Source: Oncomelania hupensis (Eukaryota; Mollusca; Gastropoda; Littorinimorpha; Pomatiopsidae). Taken from it: a stretch of 64,000 nucleotides of DNA. Each line of letters opens with the position of its first letter. Positions within the stretch are counted from its first letter, which is position 1. The notes beneath the pieces were generated by a model. It was not told the DNA's origin and searched no databases. It saw only the letters and a list, made by a program, of their open reading frames with translations. Positions 10,768 to 23,281 of this stretch are shown piece after piece. The stretch lies in NCBI GenBank assembly GCA_036898135.1, contig CM072521.1:67502952-67566951 (forward strand). Reading direction: 5' to 3'. The translations under genes and the position numbers were made by a program.

Positions 10768-12306
10768 CAAGAATGTACATAAAATATACATTTATAAAAT
10801 GCATGAAGATCCAGTTTTGAGAATGAATATACTCCCAACCCTTTTTGTAAGCACTGAAACTAATTTGCTTGGGAAGAAAGAAAAACCATTGTGAGAAGAA
10901 CCTTTCACAGTGCAGTGTCTAAGAATATTGCGTGGCATGACTGATTTATTTCCATTTATATATACCAGAGCCTTACACAAGGTAGACTGGCTACTCAGGC
11001 AGTGGAGAAGTGTGGAAATGTTTGAGCTGAAATGTACAATACAATGCACTAATATAAGGCGGTGGTACTTATATTACTAAGAGTAAGACCAATATTGTTT
11101 GATAGGCGAAATGTTTAGTTTTGCATCATCATCAAAATGGTGTGAGGTTGATCACGTATGAAAGACCAATATTGTTTGATAGATGAAATGTTTAGTTTTG
11201 CAGCAGCATCAGAATGGTGTGAGGTTGATCACGTATCAATAATGTAAATTTGAAACTGTTAAAATATATTGATGCAGTGAATGAGCAAACGATCTTCCTA
11301 GCGAGAGTTTGAGTTTTAATATTCAAAATAGGAACATTATTCCCAATTTGGGTTTAGGTTATTATACACATCACCCATTTATGATGAATAAAGTTTCAAT
11401 TACACACACAGAAGTACACACTTTCAATACTATGAATGTCATGCGTGAGCAAGATTTTTAAACAGTGTGATGCTGCTATTCATTGTAAAACGTCTGAGCT
11501 GTATAATTATTTCTGTTGAGCAATTGTAACAAGAGAAATGGATAATGCAAATATTTTGTGAAGTAACATGGCTGTTGGGAAATAGTCGTCTTAAATATGA
11601 CAGAATGTAAAACTACATCAGAGCTAACAGTTTGTCACCATGATATATTTTTAAAGTTGTGCCTGTACTAGCAAACGTACAGAACAATTTACAATAAAAT
11701 CCCATTTGTTACAGTGTTTAAGCAGAAAAGTCATTTGACTGTTGGTGCATTGGCTGGTATGATAACCACAATATCTAAACTAAGCAAACAATAACATAGG
11801 AAACATTGAAGTAAGCCACAAAGTTCAAACAGCTAGTTGGTGTTCATGCTTAAAAATAACAACCGTCAAATCAAAACTACACATTGAGTTTGTCTTTGAA
11901 ATCAAAACCAATATTTACACTGCAAAAACAGTTAAATCGACTTCAATACACAACAGCAATGATCTCGGTGTCAAAATACTAAAACCTTAGTAACATAAAA
12001 ACATCTTTTTTTTTATAAACAACAAAGCTAAGCGTTGTTCTCTGCATAAAAACATGAGTTTTAAATCAACATTCCTTATAACCCCACTGCATACCTGTAC
12101 ATCAGTCTGAACTTACAGGATGTTTACAGACTGCAGTTTGAAATTTGAGGTTGTGTAAAATGCCTGGTCACAATAGCATCCATAGTCAAAATAAGCTCCC
12201 ATCAAACTCGTATTCACACGGGATCTTGGGCAATTGCTGAGCGTCGTTCCCAAAACCAAAATGGTCAGGAGGGTAAAAATGCTGTGAAATATCACTTGAG
12301 CGCACA
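10768..12306. other. Spacer with a short direct duplication
   Basis: AT-rich sequence without a convincing coding exon. Two adjacent direct copies of about 78 bp lie at 11084-11239. A - strand frame at 12113-12307 contains the word YGCYC but lacks the rest of a phospholipase A2 site and is not called. Confidence 0.4.
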
Positions 12307-12307
12307 C

Positions 12308-12480
12308 AGGTTATGAAGCTGAAGCGCAATACGACTTCAAAAATTAAGAACGCGCATAGATCTTGAAGCTGAAGCGCAATATGACTTCAAAAATTAAGAA
12401 CGTGCATAGATCTTCAAGCTGAAGCGCAATACTTCAAAAATGATCAACGCGCACAGATTTTGAAGGTGAAGCGCAAGGTG
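12308..12480. repeat. Minisatellite, about 51-bp unit, 3 copies
   Basis: Three tandem copies built around GAAGCTGAAGCGCAATA and AAAATTAAGAACGCGCA, with the third copy degraded. Confidence 0.7.
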
Positions 12481-13115
12481 ACTTTAAACCTCGCTGTTGA
12501 TGATTCGTCTGCGTGCGCTGCGTGGTGTCTTCAGGCTGCCGTTTGTGATAGGGTGGGCGCGTGGAGATTTCCTGAGACACATTGTAAAAGTAATCTTACA
12601 ATGGCGCCTCATTATTGTATCATTCATAACAGTTGGACAAGTACATGCTTAACAATCCATTATATACCACATAACAGACACGTACATGCTGACACATCAC
12701 TATACATACCACATCCACTCAACCTGCATTATGCACAACATTGACATTACTACAGTCAGTTCAGTGTGGTTTACACCTTATTGTCTCCATACCACTTTCC
12801 TTCAAATGAGAGTATAAACCAAGGCATGGACTTTAAAGATCCTGACTCTCATGTCTTAGACGGGTGAGTGCCCGCTACATATACACACCCAGCACTCACC
12901 AAGTCCCCTCTCCCCCAGTATTGTACTCAGGTTGTGTGGTGCGTAAGACGATGCACCTAAAGCAAAGGTGGCTTGGGTCAGATCTTGTATGGCCAATGCC
13001 TTGCTTTGGATAAGTGCTAATTAAGGGTGAATCGATGAACTAATGGTGTGCAAAGGCCTTGTCCTACAACTGACAGGTACTGCATACAACAAACTTTGGA
13101 GCTACTGACACATTT

Positions 13116-13268
13116 TCAATACAATTTGGCGGTTATTTTTTTCTGGAATGATTCCCCAGGATCATCAAAATCGTTACTATTGTAGTTCATAACCAACTCT
13201 GCAACTTCTCTGGCAGAGTAGAACCGTTTCTGATTCACTATCCTCAAAGAAATTTGTGAAAATTCCAT
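13116..13268 (-). CDS. Possible small exon or relic, 50 residues
   Basis: On the - strand an ATG that follows an acceptor-like TTAATTTAG opens a 50-codon frame ending in TGA. It contains an acidic stretch (NSNDFDDPGESF) after FYSAREVAELVM, faintly like the acidic N-terminus of piggyBac-derived proteins. Its phase does not fit the KEN-box gene exon at 14070-14174 if the ATG is used. It could be a transposase relic or chance. Confidence 0.2.
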   Translation of the reverse strand: MEFSQISLRIVNQKRFYSAREVAELVMNYNSNDFDDPGESFQKKITAKLY

Positions 13269-13502
13269 CTAAATTAATAGGTACAGAATCAGTGAACTAC
13301 GTATGTTTTCTGTTTGCCGGAAATCAGAGAATAAGGTCAACACTTCTAAGTCAACTGTATGCTGATCAGGACAAATAACTAAGGAATAACTAATAACTAA
13401 GGAATAACAAATAAGGATGCATTCTATGACACTACCCTCGCCTTTCCGATAAATCCTTGCTTGGTCACTTATGACTAGGCTGTGCTGTATGGATTTATAT
13501 AA

Positions 13503-13845
13503 ATCCATTCTTGAGATACAACCATTTATCTATTCTTGAGAACCATTTATCCATTATTGAGATAGAGCCAATTATCCATTCTTGAGATAGAACCATTTAT
13601 CCATTCTTGAGATACAACCATTTATCCATTATTGAGATAGAACCAATTATCCATTCTTGAGATACAACCATTTATCCATTATTGAGATAGAGCCAATTAT
13701 CCATTCTTGAGATACAACCATTCATCCATTCTTGAGATACAACCATTCATCCATTATTGAGATAGAGCCAATTATCCATTCTTGAGATACAACCATTTAT
13801 CCATTATTGAGATAGAACCATTTATCCATTATTGAGATAGAACGA
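13503..13845. repeat. Minisatellite, about 25-bp unit
   Basis: Roughly 13 tandem copies of a unit built from CCATTCTTGAGATACAACC and TTTAT, with variants ATTATT/ATTCTT and TACAACC/TAGAACC. Confidence 0.85.
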
Positions 13846-14044
13846 GTTTTATAAATAAAACCACCAAGTCTTACATAATGACAACCTTCAGGTATTTTCC
13901 ACGATGTGATTTGACGTTTGTGAATGTGGTAATATACCCCCATGCATATGTTGTGACCCACCCTCATGGGTCATAGAGCCAGTTACCACCACTTTGTACA
14001 TGATAATGATAGAACTGGACAGCCTGCATACCACTATCCTGGTG

Positions 14045-14174
14045 CTAGTGACCATCTACATCTACTGACCTCCTGGCTTGCAGTGTGGTGGGCGTCAGGG
14101 TGGCCAAGGCCTGCATGTTGGCTGTCAAAGCTTCCACCTCACGTTTCAATCTGGTCGGCGTCTCCAAGCTAACA
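14045..14174 (-). CDS. KEN-box gene, exon 3 (internal or terminal)
   Basis: An acceptor (GTGTGCAG) precedes an open segment whose first base completes a split codon from the exon at 15568-15752. The phases match exactly. It encodes a short amphipathic coiled-coil-like helix beginning VSLETPTRLKREVEALTANM. Either it is spliced at a GTCAGT donor after 14070, or it reads through to a TAG at 14045-14047 and is the last exon. A longer gene with exons further left cannot be excluded. The coding call rests on composition, splice sites and phase, not on a recognised family. Confidence 0.45.
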
Positions 14175-14278
14175 CTGCACACGCGTTCAACCATCATTAT
14201 TATATTTAATTACAAGTAATTATACTAACAACTATACTAATAATGTACAAATAATGTATAATAATATACTAATAATGG

Positions 14279-14460
14279 TAGAAGAAGAGGGAGACCGAAA
14301 AAGAGGTGGGAGGACAACATTCGAGAATGGACTGGTTTGACACTGAGCGAAGCCATCAGGGCTGCGGAGGACAGAGAAAGATGGAGTATGCTGGTTAAAC
14401 GATCATCTGTGGTGCCCCTACGACCTCCGGGTTACGGGACAGGATAGGATAGGATAGGAT
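14279..14460 (+). mobile_element. RTE-like LINE, 3' end fragment
   Basis: It carries the RTE C-terminal coding tail (GRRRGRPKKRW-like) followed by (GGATA)n at 14441-14460. It is heavily 5'-truncated and lies in intron 2 of the KEN-box gene. Confidence 0.75.
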
Positions 14461-14639
14461 ACTAACATCTTGATTTATACCCCACACATATATGTCACCA
14501 TTACAGTCATTCAAGGGGTTTATTTATATTACTTAAACTCATGCCCAGATTGACAAGATTAATCCTTACTGCAAAATGTGCATAAGTTTTATTTTTAACA
14601 TGTATTATCATTAAAGTTTGTTAATATGAATGCAAAATG

Positions 14640-15116
14640 CTGATGTCTATCTTATACAGTTCCTGAACCTGTGAGGTTGTCAGGCTGATGTCTATCTATA
14701 CAGTTCCTGAACCTGTGAGGTTGTCAGGCTGATGTCTATCATCTATGATCTATACAGTTCCTGAACCTGTGAGGCTGTCAGGCTGATGTCTATCTATACA
14801 GTTCCTGAACCTGTGAGGTTGTCAGGCTGATGTCTATCTATACAGTTCCTGAACCTGTGAGGTTGTCAGAGGGATGTCTATCTTACAGTTCCTGAACCTG
14901 TGAGGTTGTCAGAGGGATGTCTATCTTACAGTTCCTGAACCTGTGAGGTTGTCAGAGGGATGTCTATACAGTTCCTGAACCTGTGAGGTTGTCAGAGGGA
15001 TGTCTATACAGTTCCTGAACCTGTGAGGTTGTCAGAGGGATGTCTATACAGTTCCTGAACCTGTGAGGTTGTCAGAGGGATGTCTATACAGTTCCTGAAC
15101 CTGTGAGGTTGTCAGA
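14640..15116. repeat. Minisatellite, 40-44-bp unit with internal hairpin
   Basis: About 11 tandem copies. Each contains CCTGA-ACCT-GTG-AGGT-TG-TCAGG, in which the two outer and two inner blocks are complementary and can fold into a stem-loop. The right half uses a shorter 40-bp unit ending CAGAG, the left half a 44-bp unit. Confidence 0.88.
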
Positions 15117-15567
15117 GAAAGGGCAGTGGGAAGGGAAGGGGGAGGACAGACACAGTAACAGATATGGCTCCAGTCAGCACTAGCTACAAAAACAATTCAA
15201 CCCTAAAGTCAACATACTACAGGTGCATGTATCTGGACAAGCGAGCGCCTATGCCTACCACACCTCTCCTTCTCTGGGTATCTATAATACAAGGTCTCAA
15301 TCTGGCAGGAGAAAATCATCGGTGGTCACACTTTAAAAACAAACAAACAAACAACAACAAAAAACTAGAAGATTTTTCCCGAAAGATATACTTAGACCCG
15401 GGAGATGCATCATAGGCATAGGAGCTGGCATGTCCAGATAAAGCGCCTGTGCAACAGATATGCACAGTCAACAGATATAGTCAACCAACGTACACAGCCA
15501 ACCGAAATACAGTAATAAACAGTCAACAGCCACACAGTCAACAGAGGTACACAGTCAGAAGACGTAC

Positions 15568-15752
15568 ACAGTCCTGATGTTGTTGCGTCGAGACACACGT
15601 CCTGCCGCAATCTTGCCCGGCGTCTCAATGTGGAATGGAGAATACAGGGGAACGTCCTTGGCTCCCTTAACGGGGCGTCCACCGGTGCAGTGAACCGGTG
15701 TTGTTGCATTCTCATTCAGTGGTTTCAGTCGCCTTGTAGAAACCTTGAACTT
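15568..15752 (-). CDS. KEN-box gene, exon 2
   Basis: The acceptor TGTTTTGCAG and the strong donor GTACGT bound 185 nt (61 codons plus 2 nt). The reading frame is Lys/Arg/Pro-rich with TP and SP sites (NENATTPVH, PLYSPFHIETPG). Its start phase 0 joins the phase-0 end of the 76-codon exon at 20076-20303, and its phase-2 end joins the exon at 14070-14174. Basic, S/T-P-rich composition is typical of CDK-regulated chromatin or spindle proteins. A relation to the PIMREG/FAM64A family is conceivable from the layout but is only a guess. Confidence 0.5.
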
Positions 15753-16573
15753 CTGCAAAACATGCTACAATTGTTGACGTCTAGCCTCAAGTCAAAAAAA
15801 TATTTATTAATAAAAATATTATCCATTGTTACAAGTTTGCTGAGGCATTGTATCCTAACAATCATGCTATTAAGCCAAACACAACGGTCCCAGCCTACAA
15901 TCTTCATCGGTGGATTGTTTAACTGCAACTCATGTCACACTTAATCATAATCTATTAGTACTGTATTACCACTATTTCTTACAATCTAGTCAGAAACATA
16001 AATTTATGTTTAACAGTATAAATTGTTAGGCGAAAGTATTCATATTGATATTATAACAGTCCTCAACTTGAGCGTGCTGCAAAAATCATGCATGAGCAGT
16101 TAATAATGAACTCAAGTAAAGAGTTCAACATGTTCCAGTAATACTAGTATAATTATAGTCCTCTGGAACTAACGCAGAGCACAAAGACCTGCCAGCGGAG
16201 GTTGTCCTCAGGCAGACACTGAAGGGCTCAAACCCCAATGTGAAACTCTTCAGCTGTCATTCCCCTCATCCCCACACCCACTAGTAGGCTGATCTTATAA
16301 TGGCTGTATTTCTGGGCAGCAACCTCTATTCACTGTATAAAAAACAAACCCTTACAATTCTACACAATCTTCACTACGATGAAGGCGACACTCTATAGAA
16401 AAGAAGTATTCAACAGTATCCATGGATCCCACAACATCTGTGAGTCAGATAAACTTTCTGAAATTGTGAAAAAGAGGGCTGGGGCAAGACACCATCTGCT
16501 GATCCCCTAGTGATAAAGTACTGCTTAATATCAGTGAGCCCCACTCACCAAGCTAATGATAAAAGAAGAAATA

Positions 16574-16810
16574 CAGTGCTTCAGATTGTCGGCGCGCCCA
16601 CGCCATTAGCGCATATTTTATCAGAATGGCGCGTAACAGTCAACGTGAATGCGCCAGCCTGGCGCGTCATAAAAATCAAGAAGGACTAGGTGAACATACG
16701 ATACGAATACCTTCGATTGTCAATGACCCATCTTTTTCAAAATTGACCCATCATTTTGCATGGCCATGGGTCATTGGGCCCATGATGTCTGAAAACAATC
16801 TGAAGCACTG
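16574..16810. mobile_element. 237-bp MITE with 16-bp TIRs and 6-bp target duplication
   Basis: The ends are perfect inverted repeats, CAGTGCTTCAGATTGT and its complement, flanked by GAAATA on both sides (16568-16573 and 16811-16816). The CAGTG...CACTG ends resemble hAT termini, but the duplication is 6 bp rather than the usual 8. The interior is rich in GGCGCG words and has no transposase. It lies in intron 1 of the KEN-box gene. Confidence 0.88.
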
Positions 16811-16816
16811 GAAATA

Positions 16817-18610
16817 GCGCAACTATGAAAGTGGCAACCATGCAGAAGGGACTGCCACTGGTCATCCAGCTAATAATATTGATAATCAGGCAGTGGGGTC
16901 TAACATACCATAGGGCATAGTAGAAAGTTTTTAAAAAAGAATAATTTATTATTTCAAATCACTAGAAATTTAATATAATTTAGACCTTGTAACAATGACG
17001 CTTAAAAAATGGGTATTCAATGTCAAGCTTGTGCACCAATCTGAGCAGCGTTTGAAATATATTTCAATCTGTGTAGCAGTGCAGTGCTCTTCACTGCTGT
17101 ATGATCTGCCATAAGGACATTTTAGATTGTGTAAAATACATATCGCTATGCAGCTTTACTTCCAAATGTCAAAGCACTTTGAAATGATTATCAGATTGAA
17201 ATGTGTGTTTTTCTTGTCCCATACTTAATACTAATTATCCCCAAAATGACCCATTGTTTTACCATGCAAGGGGCAAGCTGACCCATAGACTTTCTATACA
17301 GACATTAACACCCATTTTGAGCAAAACAGGGTATCACTATCAGGTAAGAAATTTCATAAAAATGACACATGTTCACGGGCCTAGTGTGTGTGGCAGGTGA
17401 GGTGGGGTGGGTGTGTGTGTGAAAGGGGGAGGGGAAGGGGGTGAGGATGGTAAAGGATAATGCAAAATCAGACACTTGTAAGTCACAAGATCTAGTACAC
17501 TTAGCAGACAAGGAGAAACACTGATGACTAATACTGTCAGAAACACTTCTGATTCTCTAAGGATAATCCTTTAATTCCCCACCAATGTGTGTGGGTGTGC
17601 AGAGGGTGAGAAATTCTCCATCAAGTTGATCAACAGATGAAAGACAAAGCATGTTGCATCCATGATAGACAGTTTTAGTTATTTTTTTTATATTTACAGT
17701 TTTGAGTCATTTTAATGCTCGCTTACACATTACAATGTGTAGTGTATAAATTCACCATTGGAGTATTAAAGATTCCATGACTGGACTTGACCAATGTGGA
17801 GTGGGGAAACAATGGAGGTGAAAGGATAGAAGAAAGGAAGGGGAATGGCTGGTGTTGGGAGCTATACAAAGGAACAATGCACAGAAAAGGCCAACTCCCA
17901 GAAACTAGGCCTGGTGACTCATACTGTCATAGTCATAACTTAAGCTTGCTGCTGCACAATAGTTTAGTTACCATGCAAGTCTTGTTGTATATAGTCATTT
18001 GTTTTTTGTTTTCAACTTTCCCTCCAGTAGTACTGTTGTAATAGTACTATGACATTGTCTCACTGGATATGCTGGCTAACTAGTACTGTTGTAATAGTAC
18101 TGACATTGTCTCACTCAGTCACTGGCTATGCTGGCTCACAGCCAACAGAACACATTCCAGTTTCAGTCACATGACATTCCACATAAATTTGGCATTCCTT
18201 TCTGCAATTTCAACCCCCTTGGTATGTTTTACTTCCACCTCCTCCTGAGGGATTCTATTTATTTGTTCTGATCCAATATATTTAACAATGTTTATCTTCT
18301 CTTTTCTGTGCCTCCCCATTCATTATAAAGGGATTGATTGATTTGATTTTGATCTTCCAATGCAACATCCACTAATGAGAAAAAATCCCCCAAACAGAAC
18401 AAAAGTGCATAGACTATTAACACAATACACCCCTGTTCCACACGTTAATGTTGTTATTGAATAATATTATAAAAACAACAAGTTGCTCACACATGCATAA
18501 ATTTGTCTTCCTATTTAACAAACAAAATAACAGTTGCTGACCTCATGCAGCTGTGCTAATAATACTAAACATAATAATCACTATTCGCAACATATACAAA
18601 ATAAATAATC
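16817..18610. other. Intron 1 of KEN-box gene, no coding seen
   Basis: AT-rich. A short direct duplication at about 18020-18130 contains TAGTACTGTTGTAATAGTAC, an imperfect palindrome. No exon or element ends were recognised, except that CAGAGCTGCCAAC at 18611 looks like a hAT-type left terminus whose partner was not found. Confidence 0.4.
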
Positions 18611-19109
18611 AGAGCTGCCAACCCCTAAAAAAAATTTCAGTAGCAAACAAAGAAAAATATCAGTAGTTTCAGCTCAATTTCAGTAGCAAATGTACGAACA
18701 AGAATTTTCACATGATAAAATGAGCATTATTTAAAATGTTGATATTAGCTTAAATAAAAACCAAACACCAACACAAAAAGCAATAACTTTCAAATATTTA
18801 TTTTTAAAATGATAGAAATGTTCCTGAAAAAAAAACCACCAGTTTTAACATTTTGTTCGGAAAATTTAAAAAGTGCGCGAGGAAACACCATACGCGGCGA
18901 GGAATCGCGATTAATCGCGAGTCCTCGCGTGTAATCGCCTGAAGGAAACACGGGGATCACAGGACATGACTGTGGTCTCTCTCTCTCTCTCTCTCTCTCA
19001 GTCTACCGCGCAGTGGCTGCTGAGCTAAAAATAGCGCACACGCAAAGCGCTATACGAAAGTCTATGATATTGACGAAAGCCTAGTAGGCCTACGTCTCTC
19101 GCGACTTTG

Positions 19110-19630
19110 TGTCCCGTCAAATGTCCGATTCTATTGCGAAATTAGCGGTCATTGTCCGATAGTATTATGACTAGAACGGTCACTGCAAGAAACATCTGTA
19201 CAAACTGGAGTGTCAAATCCGTTAAAACGAGTTTGAATAGTGGACAATGCTAGACTATTATCACTCTTTAGTACATTCCGTCGAACAACAAAAGGGCCGC
19301 AATTCTCGACACTTTTGAAAGGGAAATAACCGACACCATACTTCCTCTGCAACGATCTTACTACGCTCAAAATGCCGCCGAAGAAAAAGCTTTGTGTTGC
19401 TAAAGGGCAGTCTGTTTTGAGCTCGTTTTAAAACTGTTTACACAACAGAGTTTTTGTTTTACTTTATTCATATTTATTCTCAGTCACTGTCTTCTAAAGA
19501 AGCACATTAATCGGTTCGCTTCACAATCTGAATGTCCTATTGCTTTTATGTAGTCAGGACATGATGTCCGATTAGTTTTATGATTTAGGACATTTTGTCC
19601 TATTGCCCTCTAATCCTAGGAACATCACTG
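19110..19630 (+). mobile_element. Internally deleted hAT-like element fragment
   Basis: It is the reverse complement of both end regions of the element at 22301-27952: 19110-19370 matches 27600-27890 and 19420-19630 matches 22301-22510. The right end is ...CATCACTG. On the + strand an ATG at about 19372 begins MPPKKKLCVAKGQSVLSSF, resembling the N-terminus of hAT transposases, and stops at once because the body is deleted. The left terminus is lost. Confidence 0.7.
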
Positions 19631-20075
19631 GTTTTCATTAGGAAAGTGTTTAATGTTTATAAATAAAAGAAGTATACATTTCTATATATATTAATTACTG
19701 CAATTTATTCACACAGATAAATTGATAATAAATTATAATACATGTACTACTAACAATGCATTATGCATAAATTCAACAGTCATAACTCATATTATAAATC
19801 AAATCTATCTAAAGTTATTCACTTAGTCTTATTGTCATAAAATTAACTTCTTGTCAAACTCAAGTCCAGCATTGTCACGTGATTGTGACTCGCGACCTGA
19901 GTCTCCTTGCTAATAAATAATGATTAAATAAAATAACTTTTTAAAATCAAATTTAATGTAATTTATAATTTTATTTTAATTTTTATTAATTAAAAAAATT
20001 GATTCTCTTTCGAATAATACAACACACTAATAATTATTATTATAATAATAACAATATTAATAATATTGGACTGAC

Positions 20076-20303
20076 CTGTCTGAAAGATCCAACAGCATCT
20101 CTGACGGATCTTGTAACCTTGGAACCACGGCGAAAGATCGCAGACTGTCGTCTGGAAGGCACTGCGCACACCGACTTATTTCGCTCCTCTGAATCAACAC
20201 GTTTTGAATTCGGCGTGTGAATATAGTCGTTTTCTTTTTGCTCAAACATCGAATATCGCGTCCTTCTGATGGACGTCCTGATAGCTCTCTTGATAGTTGA
20301 CAT
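20076..20303 (-). CDS. KEN-box gene, exon 1 (start codon)
   Basis: ATG at 20303 (read on the - strand) opens 76 codons ending in Gln at a GTCAGT donor, phase 0. The peptide is strongly basic, with SIRRTRYS, then QKENDY (a KEN box, the destruction motif read by APC/C-Cdh1), PSRRQS and KVTRSVRDAVGSFRQ. Upstream, 467 bp separate its ATG from the LYRM9 ATG on the other strand. The family was not recognised. Features fit a small cell-cycle-regulated nuclear protein, which is inference. Confidence 0.55.
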
Positions 20304-20770
20304 CCTGGATGTATGATGTAACTTTACCTTATACAATAGGCGGTAGGTTAGTTTTAAGTGTTAATGGTTGTTTGAAACAACCGCCAAGTAGTCAACATGC
20401 GGATATCAACAATTAAATCACGTGACTTCCGTTTCGATGAGCAATAACCCTCTCCCCTACCTCCGTAAAATCATCGTGTGCAATGGTATTCACCATTGAT
20501 ATGAAACACAATGATAGCCATTATTTCATTAAGTTATGCTTAACTATGACAAATTATAACAAAAATAATCTAGAAATCATTGTATTTTAAATACAAAATA
20601 TGAACAGATAGTTATAAAATTACTAATTACACCAACAATTAATTATCGGTTGAGACGGTGACATTGCAATAACCTTGACGAAGAGAGGCTACTCATAAAT
20701 GAATAATAATCTGGCTGTCGACTACAGACAGGTTATTTGGGTTCTTTAGTGGGATTTAAAGTAGCCACCA
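20304..20770. promoter_or_regulatory. Candidate bidirectional promoter, KEN-box gene / LYRM9
   Basis: 467 bp between divergent start codons. TCACGTGACTTCCG at 20418-20431 combines a CACGTG E-box with an ETS core (ACTTCCG on this strand), a pairing common in promoters of housekeeping and mitochondrial genes. No TATA box was placed with confidence. Confidence 0.45.
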
Positions 20771-20872
20771 ATGAATATAACGACCCCAGTACAGTTGTAT
20801 AAGCACCTGCTGAGATGTGTCCAGAGACTGCCCAAGGAATCGCAAGGATACTACAAACATTTCGTGAAACAG
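20771..20872 (+). CDS. LYRM9: LYRM9, exon 1
   Basis: ATG at 20771 in a good context (GCCACCAATGA) starts 34 codons: MNITTPVQLYKHLLRC, then a segment ending FVKQ, followed by a GTGAGG donor at 20873 (phase 0). The QLYKHLLRC block is the LYR-type helix start of the LYRM family. The sequence around it corresponds to vertebrate LYRM9, whose equivalent exon boundary also precedes SFR. LYR proteins are small helical mitochondrial factors that bind acyl carrier protein and assist Fe-S or respiratory-complex assembly. The exact LYRM9 role is not known to me. Confidence 0.88.
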
Positions 20873-21600
<728 letters not shown>

Positions 21601-21734
21601 TGATTGTCTATAGATCTTTATTCACCAGCGTGTTGCCACATTAAGTCCCTTCTCCCTCACTCCTGTCACACAGGATTGTGCCAAGTCGTCTGGGCATCAA
21701 ATGATGAGCCTCATGTAGCAAGAGGGGTGGTTGG

Positions 21735-22300
21735 GGCAGCTTGAGTTAGCACAAACAATGATACTGTATTGATACTGTATTGTACTAAAATTGAAGTGCA
21801 GTTAACACAAACAATGATACTGTATTGATACTGTATTGTACTCAAATTGAAGTGCAGTTAACACAAACAATGATACTGTATAAGTGTATTGATACTGTAT
21901 TGTACTAAAATTGAAGTGCAGTTAACACAAACAATGATACTGTATTGATACTGTATGTAGTGTATTGTACTAAAATTGAAGTGCAGTTAGCACAAACAAT
22001 GATACTGTATTGATACTGTATTGTACTAAAATTGAAGTGCAGTTAACACAAACAATGATACTGTATTGATACTGTATGTAGTGTATTGTACTAAAATTGA
22101 AGAGCAGTTAACACAAACAATGATACTGTATTGATACTGTATTGTACTAAAATTGAAGTGCAGTTAACACAAACAATGATACTGTATTGATACTGTATTG
22201 TACTAAAATTGAAGAGCAGTTAACACAAACAATGATACTGTATTGATACTGTATTGTACTAAAATTGAAGTGCAGTTAACACAAACAATGATACTGTATT
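21735..22300. repeat. Minisatellite, about 56-bp unit (left block)
   Basis: Tandem copies containing ACACAAACAATGATACTGTA and TTGTACTAAAATTGAAGTGC. The array continues at 27953-28270, because the hAT-like element inserted into it. The same array is at 52745-53960 in copy B, there with an extra GCAAGAGGGGTGGTTGGGGC segment in some units. Confidence 0.88.
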
Positions 22301-23281
22301 CAGTGGTGTTCCTAGGATTAGAGGGCAATAGGACAAAATGTCCTAAATCATAAAACTAATTGGACATCATGTCCTGACTACATAAAAGCAATAGGAAATT
22401 CAGATTGTGAAGCGAACTGATTAATGGTGCTTTTTTAGAAGACAGTGACTGAGAATAAATATGAATAAAGTAAAACAAAAACTCTGTTGTGTAAACAGTT
22501 TAAAATTTTTTTTTTAATGCAATGTTTGGCCATATTATTTTTACGTATACACACACACATACTGACTTGACTAGATATTTGACACACAACAATAGCTACA
22601 CTAGGCAGCTCAGTCTTATGGTCGAGACAGTGGGACCATAGCTTTTGCATTATTATCTACTGGTCCATTATTTCAAGCATTTTTTCTTGAACTGTTTCCT
22701 CCTCATCCCACTCTGACTGTTTGGCCTCATTTTCATTTTTCTCCATCTGGTCTGTGCAGATAGTCTTAGAAGATGTAAGGACGTTTTTTCAGCTTCGCTC
22801 CAAAACATCGCTCCAAATTGAATTTTTTTCAAACATTTTAGGCCATGTCAGGCTTTTTGGTTTAGTGCCTAATTTTTCTAAAGACTCAGTGCAACTTTCA
22901 TGTGCAGTTAGGAGATCTGTAAGTACGTTTCATATATGCCAACGTCTTTAAACTGCAGCGTCAGTGACTCACTGTGAGTATCCGCCATTTTCAACCCTCG
23001 ATTGTGTACTGTACAGTACTATTATAGCGGTCGCTTCGCATCGCCGAAAACAAACGCTCGAACATTGTTGATATCCTTAGAGACTATGTAGCCATTGCTA
23101 CTATTGTTTTAGTGCAGGATGTGTTTGCATAGACTAGCCTTTGAACAATTACGATCGATGCGGTCTGCCTTACTGGCACAGTGACAGGCATATGACATCT
23201 AGCCCACTGCCACTCGTAGGCCTCCACTTTTGTAGACACTAAAATTAGTGCAGCTGAAATCTGACAACGGATTAGACCAGA

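Noticed and set aside
12113..12307. Signal peptide plus YGCYC word, like phospholipase A2
   Set aside because: It starts at GTG rather than ATG, lacks the Gly-rich calcium loop after YGCYC and the catalytic HD, and has no convincing splice sites.
22721..22951. 76-residue + strand frame
   Set aside because: Antisense to the relic coding stretch in the hAT-like element; no start or family support.
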